Source: Cupriavidus basilensis
GTDB taxonomy: Bacteria; Pseudomonadota; Gammaproteobacteria; Burkholderiales; Burkholderiaceae
Length of the DNA stretch: 64,000 nucleotides
Direction: 5' to 3'
Assembly (NCBI RefSeq): GCF_000876015.1
Contig: NZ_BBQM01000034.1
Location: 16,613 to 80,612 of the forward strand
In this document: piece after piece, positions 28,040-35,837 of the stretch
Position numbering within the stretch: position 1 is the stretch's first letter
How the letters are laid out: each line of letters starts with the position of its first letter
The notes under the pieces: model-generated
Seen by the model: only the letters and a program-made list of their open reading frames with translations
Told to the model about the DNA's origin: nothing
Databases searched by the model: none
Made by a program: the position numbers and the translations under genes

Positions 28040-28348
28040 TCAAGCTGCCACGACGGCGCCGGTGGTCTTCAGCACGCGCACGCGCTTGCCGTCTTCCACC
28101 TTGATGCCGACGCGCGACGGCTTGCCATTGGCATCCACGAGCGCAACGTTGGAAATATGCAGCGGCATGACCTTGTCGACCACACCACCGGTGGTGCCCA
28201 GCATCGGGTTCGGACGTGCATGCTTCTTGGCAACGTTCACGCCTTCAACCACGACCTTGTCGCCGAGCATGGCTTGCACGGTACCGCGCTTGCCCTTGTC
28301 TTTGCCGGTCAGGACGATGACTTCGTCGCCTTTGCGAATCTTGTTCAT
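28040..28348 (-). CDS. rplX: 50S ribosomal protein L24
   Basis: A 102-aa assembly-initiator protein with a KOW motif near the N-terminus (MNKIRKGDEVIVLTGKDKGKRG). It lies between rplN and rplE. Confidence 0.97.
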   Translation of the reverse strand: MNKIRKGDEVIVLTGKDKGKRGTVQAMLGDKVVVEGVNVAKKHARPNPMLGTTGGVVDKVMPLHISNVALVDANGKPSRVGIKVEDGKRVRVLKTTGAVVAA

Positions 28349-28357
28349 GGCGGCTCC

Positions 28358-28726
28358 TTACAGCACTTCCGGCGCGAGCGACACGATCTTCATGAAGCGC
28401 TCGGTACGGAGTTCACGAGTCACCGGCCCGAAGATACGGGTGCCGATCGGCTCGAGCTTGGTGTTCAGCAGGACAGCGGCATTGCTGTCGAACTTGACGA
28501 GCGAACCATCGGCACGGCGCACGCCCTTGGCGGTGCGAACGACGACGGCATTGTAAATATCGCCCTTCTTCACGCGACCGCGCGGCGCTGCGTCCTTGAC
28601 GGTCACCTTGATGATGTCGCCCACGCTCGCATAGCGGCGCTTGGACCCACCCAGCACTTTGATGCACAGAACTTCGCGCGCACCAGTGTTATCGGCCACT
28701 TCGAGCCGGCTTTCTGTCTGAATCAT
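28358..28726 (-). CDS. rplN: 50S ribosomal protein L14
   Basis: A 122-aa large-subunit interface protein. ATG at 28726 gives MIQTESRLEVADNTGAR. The signature GGSKRRYASVGDIIKVTVKDA is present. It is the first gene after a ~277-base gap that contains a strong promoter, so it begins a transcription unit equivalent to the spc operon. Confidence 0.98.
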   Translation of the reverse strand: MIQTESRLEVADNTGAREVLCIKVLGGSKRRYASVGDIIKVTVKDAAPRGRVKKGDIYNAVVVRTAKGVRRADGSLVKFDSNAAVLLNTKLEPIGTRIFGPVTRELRTERFMKIVSLAPEVL

Positions 28727-28951
28727 GGTGTTATCTTCCCAACTTAATCCACCGGGCAACGCCCGCCGGTCAGTCTTGGTCCCGTCGGCCTCCGGCTTTG
28801 CGCCAGCAACCGTTTGGGTTGATCAACTTTGAAGTCGGTAGTTACCAGGCAGCCTGAACATGGTTAATCAGGAGCCGCTCGGCCTAGGTTCGCCCAGTCG
28901 ATTCGCCGTGGTGATGGTGCTAAGGCGAATGCAACAAAGCGGAAGTCCAGG

Positions 28952-28979
28952 ATTATAGCACATAACCCTGGACTCGCAA
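28952..28979 (-). promoter_or_regulatory. Promoter of the spc-type operon (rplN onward)
   Basis: On the minus strand TTGCGA (28974-28979), a 16-base spacer and a perfect TATAAT (28952-28957) lie about 230 bases upstream of rplN. TTGACT five bases further upstream is an alternative -35 with too long a spacer (21). The -10 is bracketed by an 8-bp inverted repeat, agtccagg (28944-28951) and cctggact (28967-28974). Confidence 0.78.
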
Positions 28980-29003
28980 GTCAACCGAAAACCGTGTGGT
29001 TTT

Positions 29004-29282
29004 TTAGATGACGCGCGCAGCTTCGACCAGACGGGAAACCACCCAGGACTTGGTCCGCGACAGCGGACGCGATTCCTGGATCTCGACCTTGTCGCCTTCC
29101 TTGTACTGGTTGGCTTCGTCGTGCGCGTGGTACTTCTTCGAACGCAGCACGTACTTGCCGTACAGAGGATGCTTGACGCGGTTTTCGATCAGGACCGTGA
29201 CGGTCTTGTCCATCTTGTCGCTGACTACACGGCCGACCAGAGTGCGGCGAAGCGACGATTCCGTTTGTGCAGTTTCAGTCAT
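29004..29282 (-). CDS. rpsQ: 30S ribosomal protein S17
   Basis: A 92-aa OB-fold primary rRNA binder: SSLRRTLVGRVVSDKMDKTVTVLIE. C-terminal RPLSRTKSWVVSRLVEAARVI. It is the last gene of the S10-type unit and overlaps rpmC by four bases. A weak AT-rich hairpin (aaaacc/ggtttt) follows the stop. Confidence 0.97.
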   Translation of the reverse strand: MTETAQTESSLRRTLVGRVVSDKMDKTVTVLIENRVKHPLYGKYVLRSKKYHAHDEANQYKEGDKVEIQESRPLSRTKSWVVSRLVEAARVI

Positions 29283-29473
29283 TTCGTGGTCGCCTTCTCG
29301 TTCAGCACGGTTTGCACCCGCGCGATGTCCTTGCGCACCTTCTTCAGCTGGCTGGTGTTCTGCAGCTGTTGGGTGGCCTTTTGCATGCGCAGGCTAAATT
29401 GGGCCTTCAGCAGCTCGGAGAGCTCCTGGTTCAGCCCGGCGGCGTCCTTGCCGCGAAGTTCGGATGCTTTCAT
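29279..29473 (-). CDS. rpmC: 50S ribosomal protein L29
   Basis: A 64-aa helical hairpin protein at the tunnel exit: MKASELRGKDAAGLNQELSEL, QLKKVRKDIARVQTVLNEK. It overlaps rpsQ (ATGA) and follows rplP. Confidence 0.97.
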   Translation of the reverse strand: MKASELRGKDAAGLNQELSELLKAQFSLRMQKATQQLQNTSQLKKVRKDIARVQTVLNEKATTK

Positions 29474-29484
29474 CCCTGCTCTCC

Positions 29485-29901
29485 TTACGTCCCGACCTGG
29501 CGCACCACGAAATTGGTGGCGATCGGCAGCTTGGCAGCCGCGAGGCGGAACGCCTCACGTGCCAGCTCTTCGGTCACGCCATCCATTTCGTACAGCATCT
29601 TGCCCGGCTGGATTTCTGCCACGTAGTATTCCGGATTACCCTTACCGTTACCCATACGGACTTCGGCGGGCTTCTTCGAGATCGGCTTGTCCGGGAAAAT
29701 CCGGATCCAGATGCGGCCGCCACGCTTGATGTGACGGGTCATCGCACGACGCGCCGACTCGATCTGGCGGGCCGTCAGACGGCCACGGCCCATTGCCTTC
29801 AGGCCGAATTCACCGAAAGACACGGCGTTGCCACGGGTAGCCTTACCCGTGTTGCGGCCTTTCTGCTCCTTGCGGTATTTTCTGCGCTTAGGTTGCAGCA
29901 T
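29485..29901 (-). CDS. rplP: 50S ribosomal protein L16
   Basis: A 138-aa protein near the A-site tRNA: MLQPKRRKYRKEQKGRN start, then RIWIRIFPDKPISKKPAEVRMG and GKGNPEYYVAEIQPGKMLYEMDG. It lies between rpsC and rpmC. Confidence 0.98.
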   Translation of the reverse strand: MLQPKRRKYRKEQKGRNTGKATRGNAVSFGEFGLKAMGRGRLTARQIESARRAMTRHIKRGGRIWIRIFPDKPISKKPAEVRMGNGKGNPEYYVAEIQPGKMLYEMDGVTEELAREAFRLAAAKLPIATNFVVRQVGT

Positions 29902-29903
29902 CG

Positions 29904-30710
29904 TTATTCTCCACTCTTCGCATCTGCGCCAGGCGCAGCGCGGCGACCGGCACCGGCGCCACCAGCACCACCGCGGCGGTTGCCACCCGGACGGCCTTCG
30001 CCTTCGCGGCGGCGGCCTTCGGGACGGCCCGGACGGCGGCGACGTTCGTCTTGCGGCTCTTCCACCACCGGCGCGTCGTTGCGGCCGAGGTGATCACCCT
30101 TGTAGACCCACACCTTGACACCGATGATGCCGTAGGTGGTTTCTGCTTCGGAGAAGCCGTAGTCGATGTCGGCGCGCAGGGTGTGCAGGGGCACACGGCC
30201 TTCGCGGTACCATTCGGTACGTGCGATTTCGATGCCGTTCAGGCGGCCGGCGCTCATGATCTTGATGCCCTGGGCACCGAGGCGCATCGCGTTCTGCATC
30301 GCGCGCTTCATGGCGCGGCGGAACATGATGCGGCGCTCGAGCTGCTGGGTGATCGAGTCGGCGATCAGCTGCGCATCGGTTTCCGGCTTGCGGATTTCCT
30401 CGATGTTCACGTGCACGGGCACACCCATGCGGCGTTGCAGCTCGGCCTTGAGCAGTTCGATGTCCTCGCCCTTCTTGCCGATGACCACGCCCGGACGCGA
30501 GCTGTAAATGGTCAGACGTGCGTTGCGGGCGGGGCGCTCGATGACGACGCGGCCAACCGAAGCGTTCTTGAGCTTCTTCTTCAGAAACTCGCGAACTTCG
30601 ATGTCTTCCTTCAGCATGCCGGCGAACTTCGTGTTGTTGGCGTACCAACGCGAAGCCCAGTTACGGCTGACGGCCAGACGGAAGCCAGTCGGATGAATCT
30701 TCTGTCCCAT
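29904..30710 (-). CDS. rpsC: 30S ribosomal protein S3
   Basis: A 268-aa mRNA-entry protein with a KH domain (GVVIGKKGEDIELLKAELQRR). Beyond the core (about residue 210) runs a ~55-residue Arg/Gly/Glu-rich tail (DERRRRPGRPEGRRREGEGRP and onward). C-terminal extensions of this kind are common in Burkholderiaceae. It lies between rplV and rplP. Confidence 0.97.
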   Translation of the reverse strand: MGQKIHPTGFRLAVSRNWASRWYANNTKFAGMLKEDIEVREFLKKKLKNASVGRVVIERPARNARLTIYSSRPGVVIGKKGEDIELLKAELQRRMGVPVHVNIEEIRKPETDAQLIADSITQQLERRIMFRRAMKRAMQNAMRLGAQGIKIMSAGRLNGIEIARTEWYREGRVPLHTLRADIDYGFSEAETTYGIIGVKVWVYKGDHLGRNDAPVVEEPQDERRRRPGRPEGRRREGEGRPGGNRRGGAGGAGAGRRAAPGADAKSGE

Positions 30711-30719
30711 CGTGACTCC

Positions 30720-31049
30720 TTAGTTGCCGAGCGTCACAGTGATGTGACAGGTTTGTTTCTCGATGCGGTTGCCGCGGCCCTTGGCTCGTGCCGTGAAGCG
30801 CTTGAGCGAGGTTGCCTTGTCGACGAAGATGGTCTTGACCTTCAGTTCGTCGATGTCGGCGCCTTCGTTGTGCTCGGCGTTGGCGATGGCCGATTCGACC
30901 ACCTTCTTCACGATCCCGGCAGCCTTTTTCGGGCTGAACGTCAGGACGTTGAGCGCGCGCTCGATCGGCAGACCGCGGATCTGGTCGGCGACCAGGCGAG
31001 TTTTCTGGGCGGAGATGCGGGCACCGCGATGAATCGCTTTCACTTCCAT
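30720..31049 (-). CDS. rplV: 50S ribosomal protein L22
   Basis: A 109-aa tunnel protein: MEVKAIHRGARISAQKTRLVADQIRG start; the macrolide-associated loop region ends AKGRGNRIEKQTCHITVTLGN. Between rpsS and rpsC. Confidence 0.97.
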   Translation of the reverse strand: MEVKAIHRGARISAQKTRLVADQIRGLPIERALNVLTFSPKKAAGIVKKVVESAIANAEHNEGADIDELKVKTIFVDKATSLKRFTARAKGRGNRIEKQTCHITVTLGN

Positions 31050-31058
31050 GATGGCACC

Positions 31059-31334
31059 TTACCTCTTCGCTTTCTTGTCAGCCGCGTGGCCCTTGAACGT
31101 GCGGGTGAGCGCAAATTCGCCGAGCTTGTGGCCGACCATGTTTTCCGAAACGTACACCGGCACGTGTTGACGGCCGTTGTGAACGGCGATCGTCAGGCCG
31201 ATGAATTCCGGCAGAATGGTCGAGCGACGCGACCAAGTCTTGATGGGCTTCTTGTCCTTGCCGCCTGCAGCCGCTTCCACCTTTTTCAGCAGGTGGGCGT
31301 CACAGAACGGACCCTTTTTTGCGGAACGTGTCAT
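31059..31334 (-). CDS. rpsS: 30S ribosomal protein S19
   Basis: A 91-aa small-subunit head protein: MTRSAKKGPFCDAHLLKKVE, then RRSTILPEFIGLTIAVHNGRQHVPVYV and MVGHKLGEFALTRTFKGH. Between rplB and rplV. Confidence 0.98.
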   Translation of the reverse strand: MTRSAKKGPFCDAHLLKKVEAAAGGKDKKPIKTWSRRSTILPEFIGLTIAVHNGRQHVPVYVSENMVGHKLGEFALTRTFKGHAADKKAKR

Positions 31335-31355
31335 GTCTAGGCTCCTACCTACCGA

Positions 31356-32186
31356 TTAACGCTTGTGGCGCTTCTGCACGATCATGCTGGCAGTGCGCTT
31401 GTTGCTGCGGGTACGGTAACCCTTGGCCGGGGTACCCCACGGCGAAACCGGATCGCGACCAGCGGCGGTCTTGCCTTCACCACCACCGTGCGGGTGATCC
31501 ACCGGGTTCATCACGACACCACGCACCGTCGGGCGGATACCGCGCCAGCGGGTGGCACCGGCCTTGCCGATGACGCGCAGGCTGTGCTCTTCGTTGCCGA
31601 CTTCACCGATGGTGGCGCGGCATTCGATGTGCACGCGGCGCACTTCGCCGGAGCGCAGGCGCACCTGGGCGTAGATGCCTTCGCGAGCCAGCAGCACGGC
31701 GGAACCGCCGGCGGCGCGCGCGATCTGGGCACCCTTGCCGGGCAGCATTTCCACGTTGTTGATCGTGGTGCCGACCGGGATGTTGCGGATCGGCAGGTTG
31801 TTGCCGGCCTTGATCGGCGCTTCCGAGCCGTTCAGCACGGCCTGGCCGGCCACCATGCCCTTCGTGGCGATGATGTAGCGGCGCTCGCCGTCGGCGAACA
31901 GCACCAGCGCGATGTTGGCGCTGCGGTTCGGATCGTATTCCAGGCGCTCGACCTTGGCGGGGATGCCGTCCTTGTCGTTGCGCTTGAAGTCGACCACGCG
32001 GTAGTGGTGCTTATGACCACCGCCCTTGTGGCGGGTGGTGATGTGACCGTTGTTGTTGCGGCCCGACTTCTGGAATTGCTTTTCCAGCAGCGGAGCGTGG
32101 GGCTCGCCCTTGTGCAGGTTGGGATTGACAACCTTCACCATCGAGCGACGGCCCGGGGACGTCGGCTTGGTCTTGACGAGTGCCAT
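31356..32186 (-). CDS. rplB: 50S ribosomal protein L2
   Basis: A 276-aa protein needed for subunit association and peptidyl-transferase structure: RNNNGHITTRHKGGGHKHHYR in the N-terminal half and the conserved histidine segment VMNPVDHPHGGGEGK in the C-terminal half. Between rplW and rpsS. Confidence 0.98.
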   Translation of the reverse strand: MALVKTKPTSPGRRSMVKVVNPNLHKGEPHAPLLEKQFQKSGRNNNGHITTRHKGGGHKHHYRVVDFKRNDKDGIPAKVERLEYDPNRSANIALVLFADGERRYIIATKGMVAGQAVLNGSEAPIKAGNNLPIRNIPVGTTINNVEMLPGKGAQIARAAGGSAVLLAREGIYAQVRLRSGEVRRVHIECRATIGEVGNEEHSLRVIGKAGATRWRGIRPTVRGVVMNPVDHPHGGGEGKTAAGRDPVSPWGTPAKGYRTRSNKRTASMIVQKRHKR

Positions 32187-32188
32187 GA

Positions 32189-32503
32189 TTACTTGGCCTC
32201 CGCTTCAAAATTGATTTCCTGACCCGGCTTCAGCGAAACGTAAGCCTTCTTCACGTGGTTGCGACGCCCCATGAAGCGGCCAAAGCGCTTTTGCTTGCCC
32301 TTTTGGTTCAGGATCTGAACGGACTGCACCTCGACCTTGAACAGCAGCTCGACCGCCGCCTTCACGTCTGCCTTGTTGGCATCGCGAGCGACTTCGAACA
32401 CGACTTGTTCGTTCTTGTCGGCGACCAGGGTTGCCTTTTCGGAAACCACCGGCGCGAGCAGCACCTGCATCAAACGATGATCGTTCTTGGCTACTTGCGT
32501 CAT
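32189..32503 (-). CDS. rplW: 50S ribosomal protein L23
   Basis: A 104-aa tunnel-exit protein that docks trigger factor and SRP: LLAPVVSEKATLVADK, VEVQSVQILNQKGKQKRFGRFMGRR. It overlaps rplD by four bases. Confidence 0.97.
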   Translation of the reverse strand: MTQVAKNDHRLMQVLLAPVVSEKATLVADKNEQVVFEVARDANKADVKAAVELLFKVEVQSVQILNQKGKQKRFGRFMGRRNHVKKAYVSLKPGQEINFEAEAK

Positions 32504-33120
32504 TTCAGCAACTCCTCGATCTGCGCGACGGCTGCCTTGGTCACCAGCACCTTCTTGTAGTGCACGAGCGACAGCGGGTCAGCCTGGCGCGGCTCGACAA
32601 CCGCCACGTGCGGCAGGTTGCGCGAAGCCAGGTAGAGGTTTTCGTCGAGGCTGTCGGTGATGATCAGCACCGAGTCCAGGCCCATGGCCTTGAACTTGTC
32701 GGCCAAGAGCTTGGTCTTGGGCGCATCGACGGTGAAACCGTCCACCACGTTGATACGACCTTCACGTGCGAGCTGCGAGTAGATCGAGCGCATGCCGGCA
32801 CGGAACATCTTCTTGTTGACCTTCTGGCTGAAGTTCTCTTCCGGCGAATTCGGGAAGATGCGGCCGCCCCCGCGCCACAGCGGCGAGGAAGACATACCGG
32901 CACGGGCACGGCCCGTACCCTTCTGGCGCCACGGCTTCTTGGTCGTGTGCTTGACCTCTTCACGATCCTTCTGCTTACGGTTGCCGCTGCGAGCGTTGGC
33001 CTGGTAAGCGACGACGATCTGGTGAACGAGGGCTTCGTTGTAGTCACGGCCGAAGACTTCGGGCGAGGCGTCAACGCCCGCGCCGACTTGGCCATTGTCC
33101 TGGAGGAGCTTGAGTTCCAT
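32500..33120 (-). CDS. rplD: 50S ribosomal protein L4
   Basis: A 206-aa protein whose loop lines the tunnel; in E. coli it represses the S10 operon. Loop segment KPWRQKGTGRARAGMSSSPLWRGGG is clear. It lies directly after rplC. Confidence 0.97.
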   Translation of the reverse strand: MELKLLQDNGQVGAGVDASPEVFGRDYNEALVHQIVVAYQANARSGNRKQKDREEVKHTTKKPWRQKGTGRARAGMSSSPLWRGGGRIFPNSPEENFSQKVNKKMFRAGMRSIYSQLAREGRINVVDGFTVDAPKTKLLADKFKAMGLDSVLIITDSLDENLYLASRNLPHVAVVEPRQADPLSLVHYKKVLVTKAAVAQIEELLK

Positions 33121-33131
33121 TGATTCGCTCC

Positions 33132-33782
33132 TTAAGCTTTGGCTTTGGCCTTGACGGCCGGGGTCACGATGACCTTGCCGCCCTTGGAACCGGGGATCGC
33201 GCCCTTGACCAGCAGCAGCTTGCGCTCTGCGTCGATCTTGGCGATTTCCAGGTTCTGGACGGTGCGGGTGACGTCACCCAGGTGGCCCGTCATGCGCTTG
33301 CCGGGGAACACACGGCCCGGATCCTGCGCCATACCGATGGAACCCGGCACGTTGTGCGAACGCGAGTTACCGTGGGTGGCACGACCGGATGCGAAGTGGT
33401 GGCGCTTGATGGTACCGGCGTAGCCCTTACCGATGCTGACGCCCTGCACGTCGATCTTCTGACCGACTTCGAACAGGTCGACCGACAGCGAACCGCCAGC
33501 TTGCAGTTCGCCCGCCTTGGCGGCATCGATACGGAATTCGCGGATGATTTCGCCGGCTTCGACACCAGCTTTGGCGAGATGACCCGCCAGCGGCTTGGTG
33601 ACGCGACTGGCGCGGCGTGCGCCGAAAGTGACTTGAACCGCGGTATAACCGTCGGTCTCGTCCGTCTTGATTTGCGTCACGCGGTTGTCGCCGACCTCGA
33701 CCACGGTAACGGGAATCGAATCACCGTCGTCCGTGAAAATACGGGTCATGCCAACCTTGCGACCTACAAGGCCAAGGCTCAT
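33132..33782 (-). CDS. rplC: 50S ribosomal protein L3
   Basis: A 216-aa assembly-initiator protein. ATG at 33782 gives MSLGLVGRKVGMTRIF with GGAG upstream. The signature SRSHNVPGSIGMAQDPGRVFPGKRMTGHLG is present. Normally it follows rpsJ. Here rpsJ is 5.6 kb away and the gap is filled by catabolic genes, so rplC starts its own unit with a promoter at 33939-33967. Confidence 0.98.
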   Translation of the reverse strand: MSLGLVGRKVGMTRIFTDDGDSIPVTVVEVGDNRVTQIKTDETDGYTAVQVTFGARRASRVTKPLAGHLAKAGVEAGEIIREFRIDAAKAGELQAGGSLSVDLFEVGQKIDVQGVSIGKGYAGTIKRHHFASGRATHGNSRSHNVPGSIGMAQDPGRVFPGKRMTGHLGDVTRTVQNLEIAKIDAERKLLLVKGAIPGSKGGKVIVTPAVKAKAKA

Positions 33783-33932
33783 GGTTTGCTCCATTCCCAG
33801 CTGCGATTGGCCGGGGCTGATTGATACACGAAAACTGTGTGTGCAAACTGCGTTTGCAGTGCGCGGGCTTGCGCTAAAGAAGACGGCGCGCGGCCAAAAC
33901 GGCCAGCCCACTACCCATAGACAAACGGGTAG
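33783..33932 (-). promoter_or_regulatory. Structured 5' leader of rplC
   Basis: Downstream of the promoter the minus strand can form CTACCC/GGGTAG (33905-33936 region), a GGCCGTTTTGGCC hairpin and tgcaaac/gtttgca arms near 33843-33860. Three successive hairpins before a ribosomal operon suggest control by a ribosomal protein (L4 in enteric S10 operons). No family match could be tested. Confidence 0.35.
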
Positions 33933-33938
33933 CCTTAC

Positions 33939-33967
33939 ACTATATCGCACTGGTTTGGAAAGAGCAA
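33939..33967 (-). promoter_or_regulatory. Promoter upstream of rplC
   Basis: On the minus strand TTGCTC (33962-33967), a 17-base spacer and TATAGT (33939-33944), about 160 bases before the rplC ATG. It makes the S10-type unit independent of the inserted catabolic genes. Confidence 0.65.
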
Positions 33968-34064
33968 GCACGGCGTGGAATGTCGCCGCACGTCGGGGCG
34001 CCGCGTGTTGCTTTGTGACGTTTTCCGCTACTTTTGCCGGCCGATGGCGGCGTCATGCGGGGCT

Positions 34065-34565
34065 TCAGCGGCCCGCGGCGGCGCCGATGCGGACGAATTC
34101 GCCGCCATAGAACACCAGCGGCTCGCCCTCCCCGGCTTCAAACCCCTCGACCGCGCCCACGATCAGCAGATGGTCGCCGACCGGGTCGGCGCGCTCGACC
34201 CGGCACGCCAGCGTGGCCAGCGCGTCCGCCAGGTAGGGCACGCCGCGCGGGCAGCGCCGGTGCGCGACGCCGGCGAACTTGTCCGCCGCGGGCGTGGCGA
34301 AGCGGCGCGCGAGCTCGCCCTGCTCCGCGCGCAGGATGCTGATGCCGAAGGCGGCGCCCGGCGCGAAGTGCGCGGCGCTCGGCGAATGCAGGGCCAGGCT
34401 CCACAGGATCAGCGGCGGCGCCAGCGACAGCGAGGCGAACGAGTTGACGGTCAGGCCGAGCGGACGGCCGCCGGCGCCGCACGCGCCGATGACCGCCACG
34501 CCCGTGGCATAGCGCCCGCAGGCGCGCCGCAGCGCGCGCGCGTCGCCGGTGGCGGCCGCCGCCAT
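34065..34565 (-). CDS. iifD: NAD(P)H:flavin reductase, partner of the indole monooxygenase (IifD-like)
   Basis: A 166-aa flavin-reductase-domain protein (HpaC/StyB family) expected to supply reduced FAD to the monooxygenase encoded one base upstream. Family features: the N-terminal FRRACGRYATGVAV-like segment (here LRRACGRYATGVAVIGA), GLTVNSFASLSLAPPLILWSL for flavin binding, and a C-terminal LVFYGGEFVRI. No clear terminator follows, so transcripts may continue toward rplC. The function is inferred from family and operon; the symbol follows the Acinetobacter iif naming. Confidence 0.75.
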   Translation of the reverse strand: MAAAATGDARALRRACGRYATGVAVIGACGAGGRPLGLTVNSFASLSLAPPLILWSLALHSPSAAHFAPGAAFGISILRAEQGELARRFATPAADKFAGVAHRRCPRGVPYLADALATLACRVERADPVGDHLLIVGAVEGFEAGEGEPLVFYGGEFVRIGAAAGR

Positions 34566-34566
34566 C

Positions 34567-35808
34567 TCAGGCCGCCCGCGGCAGGTGCCGCTCGATCATC
34601 TGCTGGCACGCCGCGGCGTCGGCCCACCACGGGAAGAAGTCCGGCGGGTTGTCGAAGCCGTTGGCGATGCGCGCGGCCAGTGCCGGCGCCTGCCCGGCCG
34701 CGCCGAGCAGGGCCAGGATGTGGGGCGGCGGCGGCGTGAGCAGCGAGTTGGTCCAGTTGACCACGTCGCCGGCGTATTGCCAGTAGCGCGCGAAGGTTCG
34801 CTCCATCCAGCCGGCGTCAAAGGCGCGCTCGCCGTGGGCGACGATGGCGTCGAGATAGACCTTGCAGCATTTGGCGGCGTTGTTGGAGCCCTGGCCGGTG
34901 ATGGGATCGTTGACGACCACCGCGTCGGCCATGCCGAACACCAGCCGCCCGGACGGCAGCGTCATGACCGGGCGGCGCACGGTCGGCGTGAAGCGCCCGG
35001 CCAGGATGCCCTGCTCGTCGGTCAGCGTCACGGCTTCGCAGCGCTCGGCCTCCCACGGCAGCCAGGTGCGCAGGATGCGCAGGCTCTCGGCGAGGTGCTG
35101 CTCCGGCGTGCGCGCCTCGGCCCAGCGGTCCATCGGGCCGCCCGGCACGCCTTCGAACACCATGATCTCGCAGGGCCCGCCCAGCGTCAGCGCCGGGAAG
35201 ACGAAGTACTCGCCGACGCCCGGGATCAGGTTGAAGGCCACGCGCGAGAACGGGCTGCCCGGGCGCATGCCGTTCACGTAGGTCAGCGCCAGCGCGCGCT
35301 GCGGCGCGGTGAACGGGCTGCGCGCGGCGTCGCGCTCGAAGCGGTTGACGATCTCGCCCTTGCCGGCGGCAAGCAGCACCAGGTCGTGCTCGGCGGCCAG
35401 CGCCTCGAGTTCGGCGATGCCCGCATCGGCGATGCGCAGGTCGCCGCCGCGCTGCGCGAAGGCTTCCATCCAGGCCGGCATCTTCAGGCGCTGGTCCACG
35501 GCCTGCGCCGGCCGCTCGAGGCGCGCGGCCCAGTCGATCAGCTTCGCGCCGGGCTGCTCGGGATGCGGCACCGCCAGGCCGATGCCTTCGACCGGCGGAC
35601 AGGTATCGCCCCACCAGTCGAGCGCGAGTTCGCGCTCGCACTGCAGCGCGCGGTCGAACATGCACTGGCTGGACATGACCTTGCCCGCGCGCACCTGCTC
35701 CGGCGTGCGGTTGGTCATCAGCGTGACCCGGTAGCCCCGGGCCTGCAGGCCGAGGGCCATCTGCAGGCCGGACTGGCCGGCGCCGACGATGGCAATGCGT
35801 TGGCTCAT
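34567..35808 (-). CDS. iifC: Styrene/indole monooxygenase-type FAD-dependent oxygenase (IifC/IndA-like)
   Basis: A 413-aa two-component flavoprotein epoxidase of the StyA family. The N-terminal Rossmann motif is RIAIVGAGQSGLQMALGL (about residues 4-21), then MTNRTPEQVRAGKVMSSQCMF, typical of StyA/IndA proteins. C-terminal half has VNDPITGQGSNNAAKCC, matching the flavin-site GPGxN region. The ATG at 35808 gives MSQRIAIVG, preceded by a GGAG-type site. With an SDR, a hydrolase-SnoaL fusion, a flavin reductase and an AraC regulator around it, indole is the likeliest substrate; styrene is the alternative. Confidence 0.8.
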   Translation of the reverse strand: MSQRIAIVGAGQSGLQMALGLQARGYRVTLMTNRTPEQVRAGKVMSSQCMFDRALQCERELALDWWGDTCPPVEGIGLAVPHPEQPGAKLIDWAARLERPAQAVDQRLKMPAWMEAFAQRGGDLRIADAGIAELEALAAEHDLVLLAAGKGEIVNRFERDAARSPFTAPQRALALTYVNGMRPGSPFSRVAFNLIPGVGEYFVFPALTLGGPCEIMVFEGVPGGPMDRWAEARTPEQHLAESLRILRTWLPWEAERCEAVTLTDEQGILAGRFTPTVRRPVMTLPSGRLVFGMADAVVVNDPITGQGSNNAAKCCKVYLDAIVAHGERAFDAGWMERTFARYWQYAGDVVNWTNSLLTPPPPHILALLGAAGQAPALAARIANGFDNPPDFFPWWADAAACQQMIERHLPRAA

Positions 35809-35837
35809 GACGATCTCCTCGATATGGGCAAGTCGCT

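Noticed and set aside
28988..29003. AT-rich hairpin after rpsQ as a terminator
   Set aside because: The stem has only two GC pairs and no proper T-tract outside it; too weak to call.
24632..29901. Numerous plus-strand frames in the ribosomal region
   Set aside because: All lie opposite conserved ribosomal genes and show no recognisable protein.
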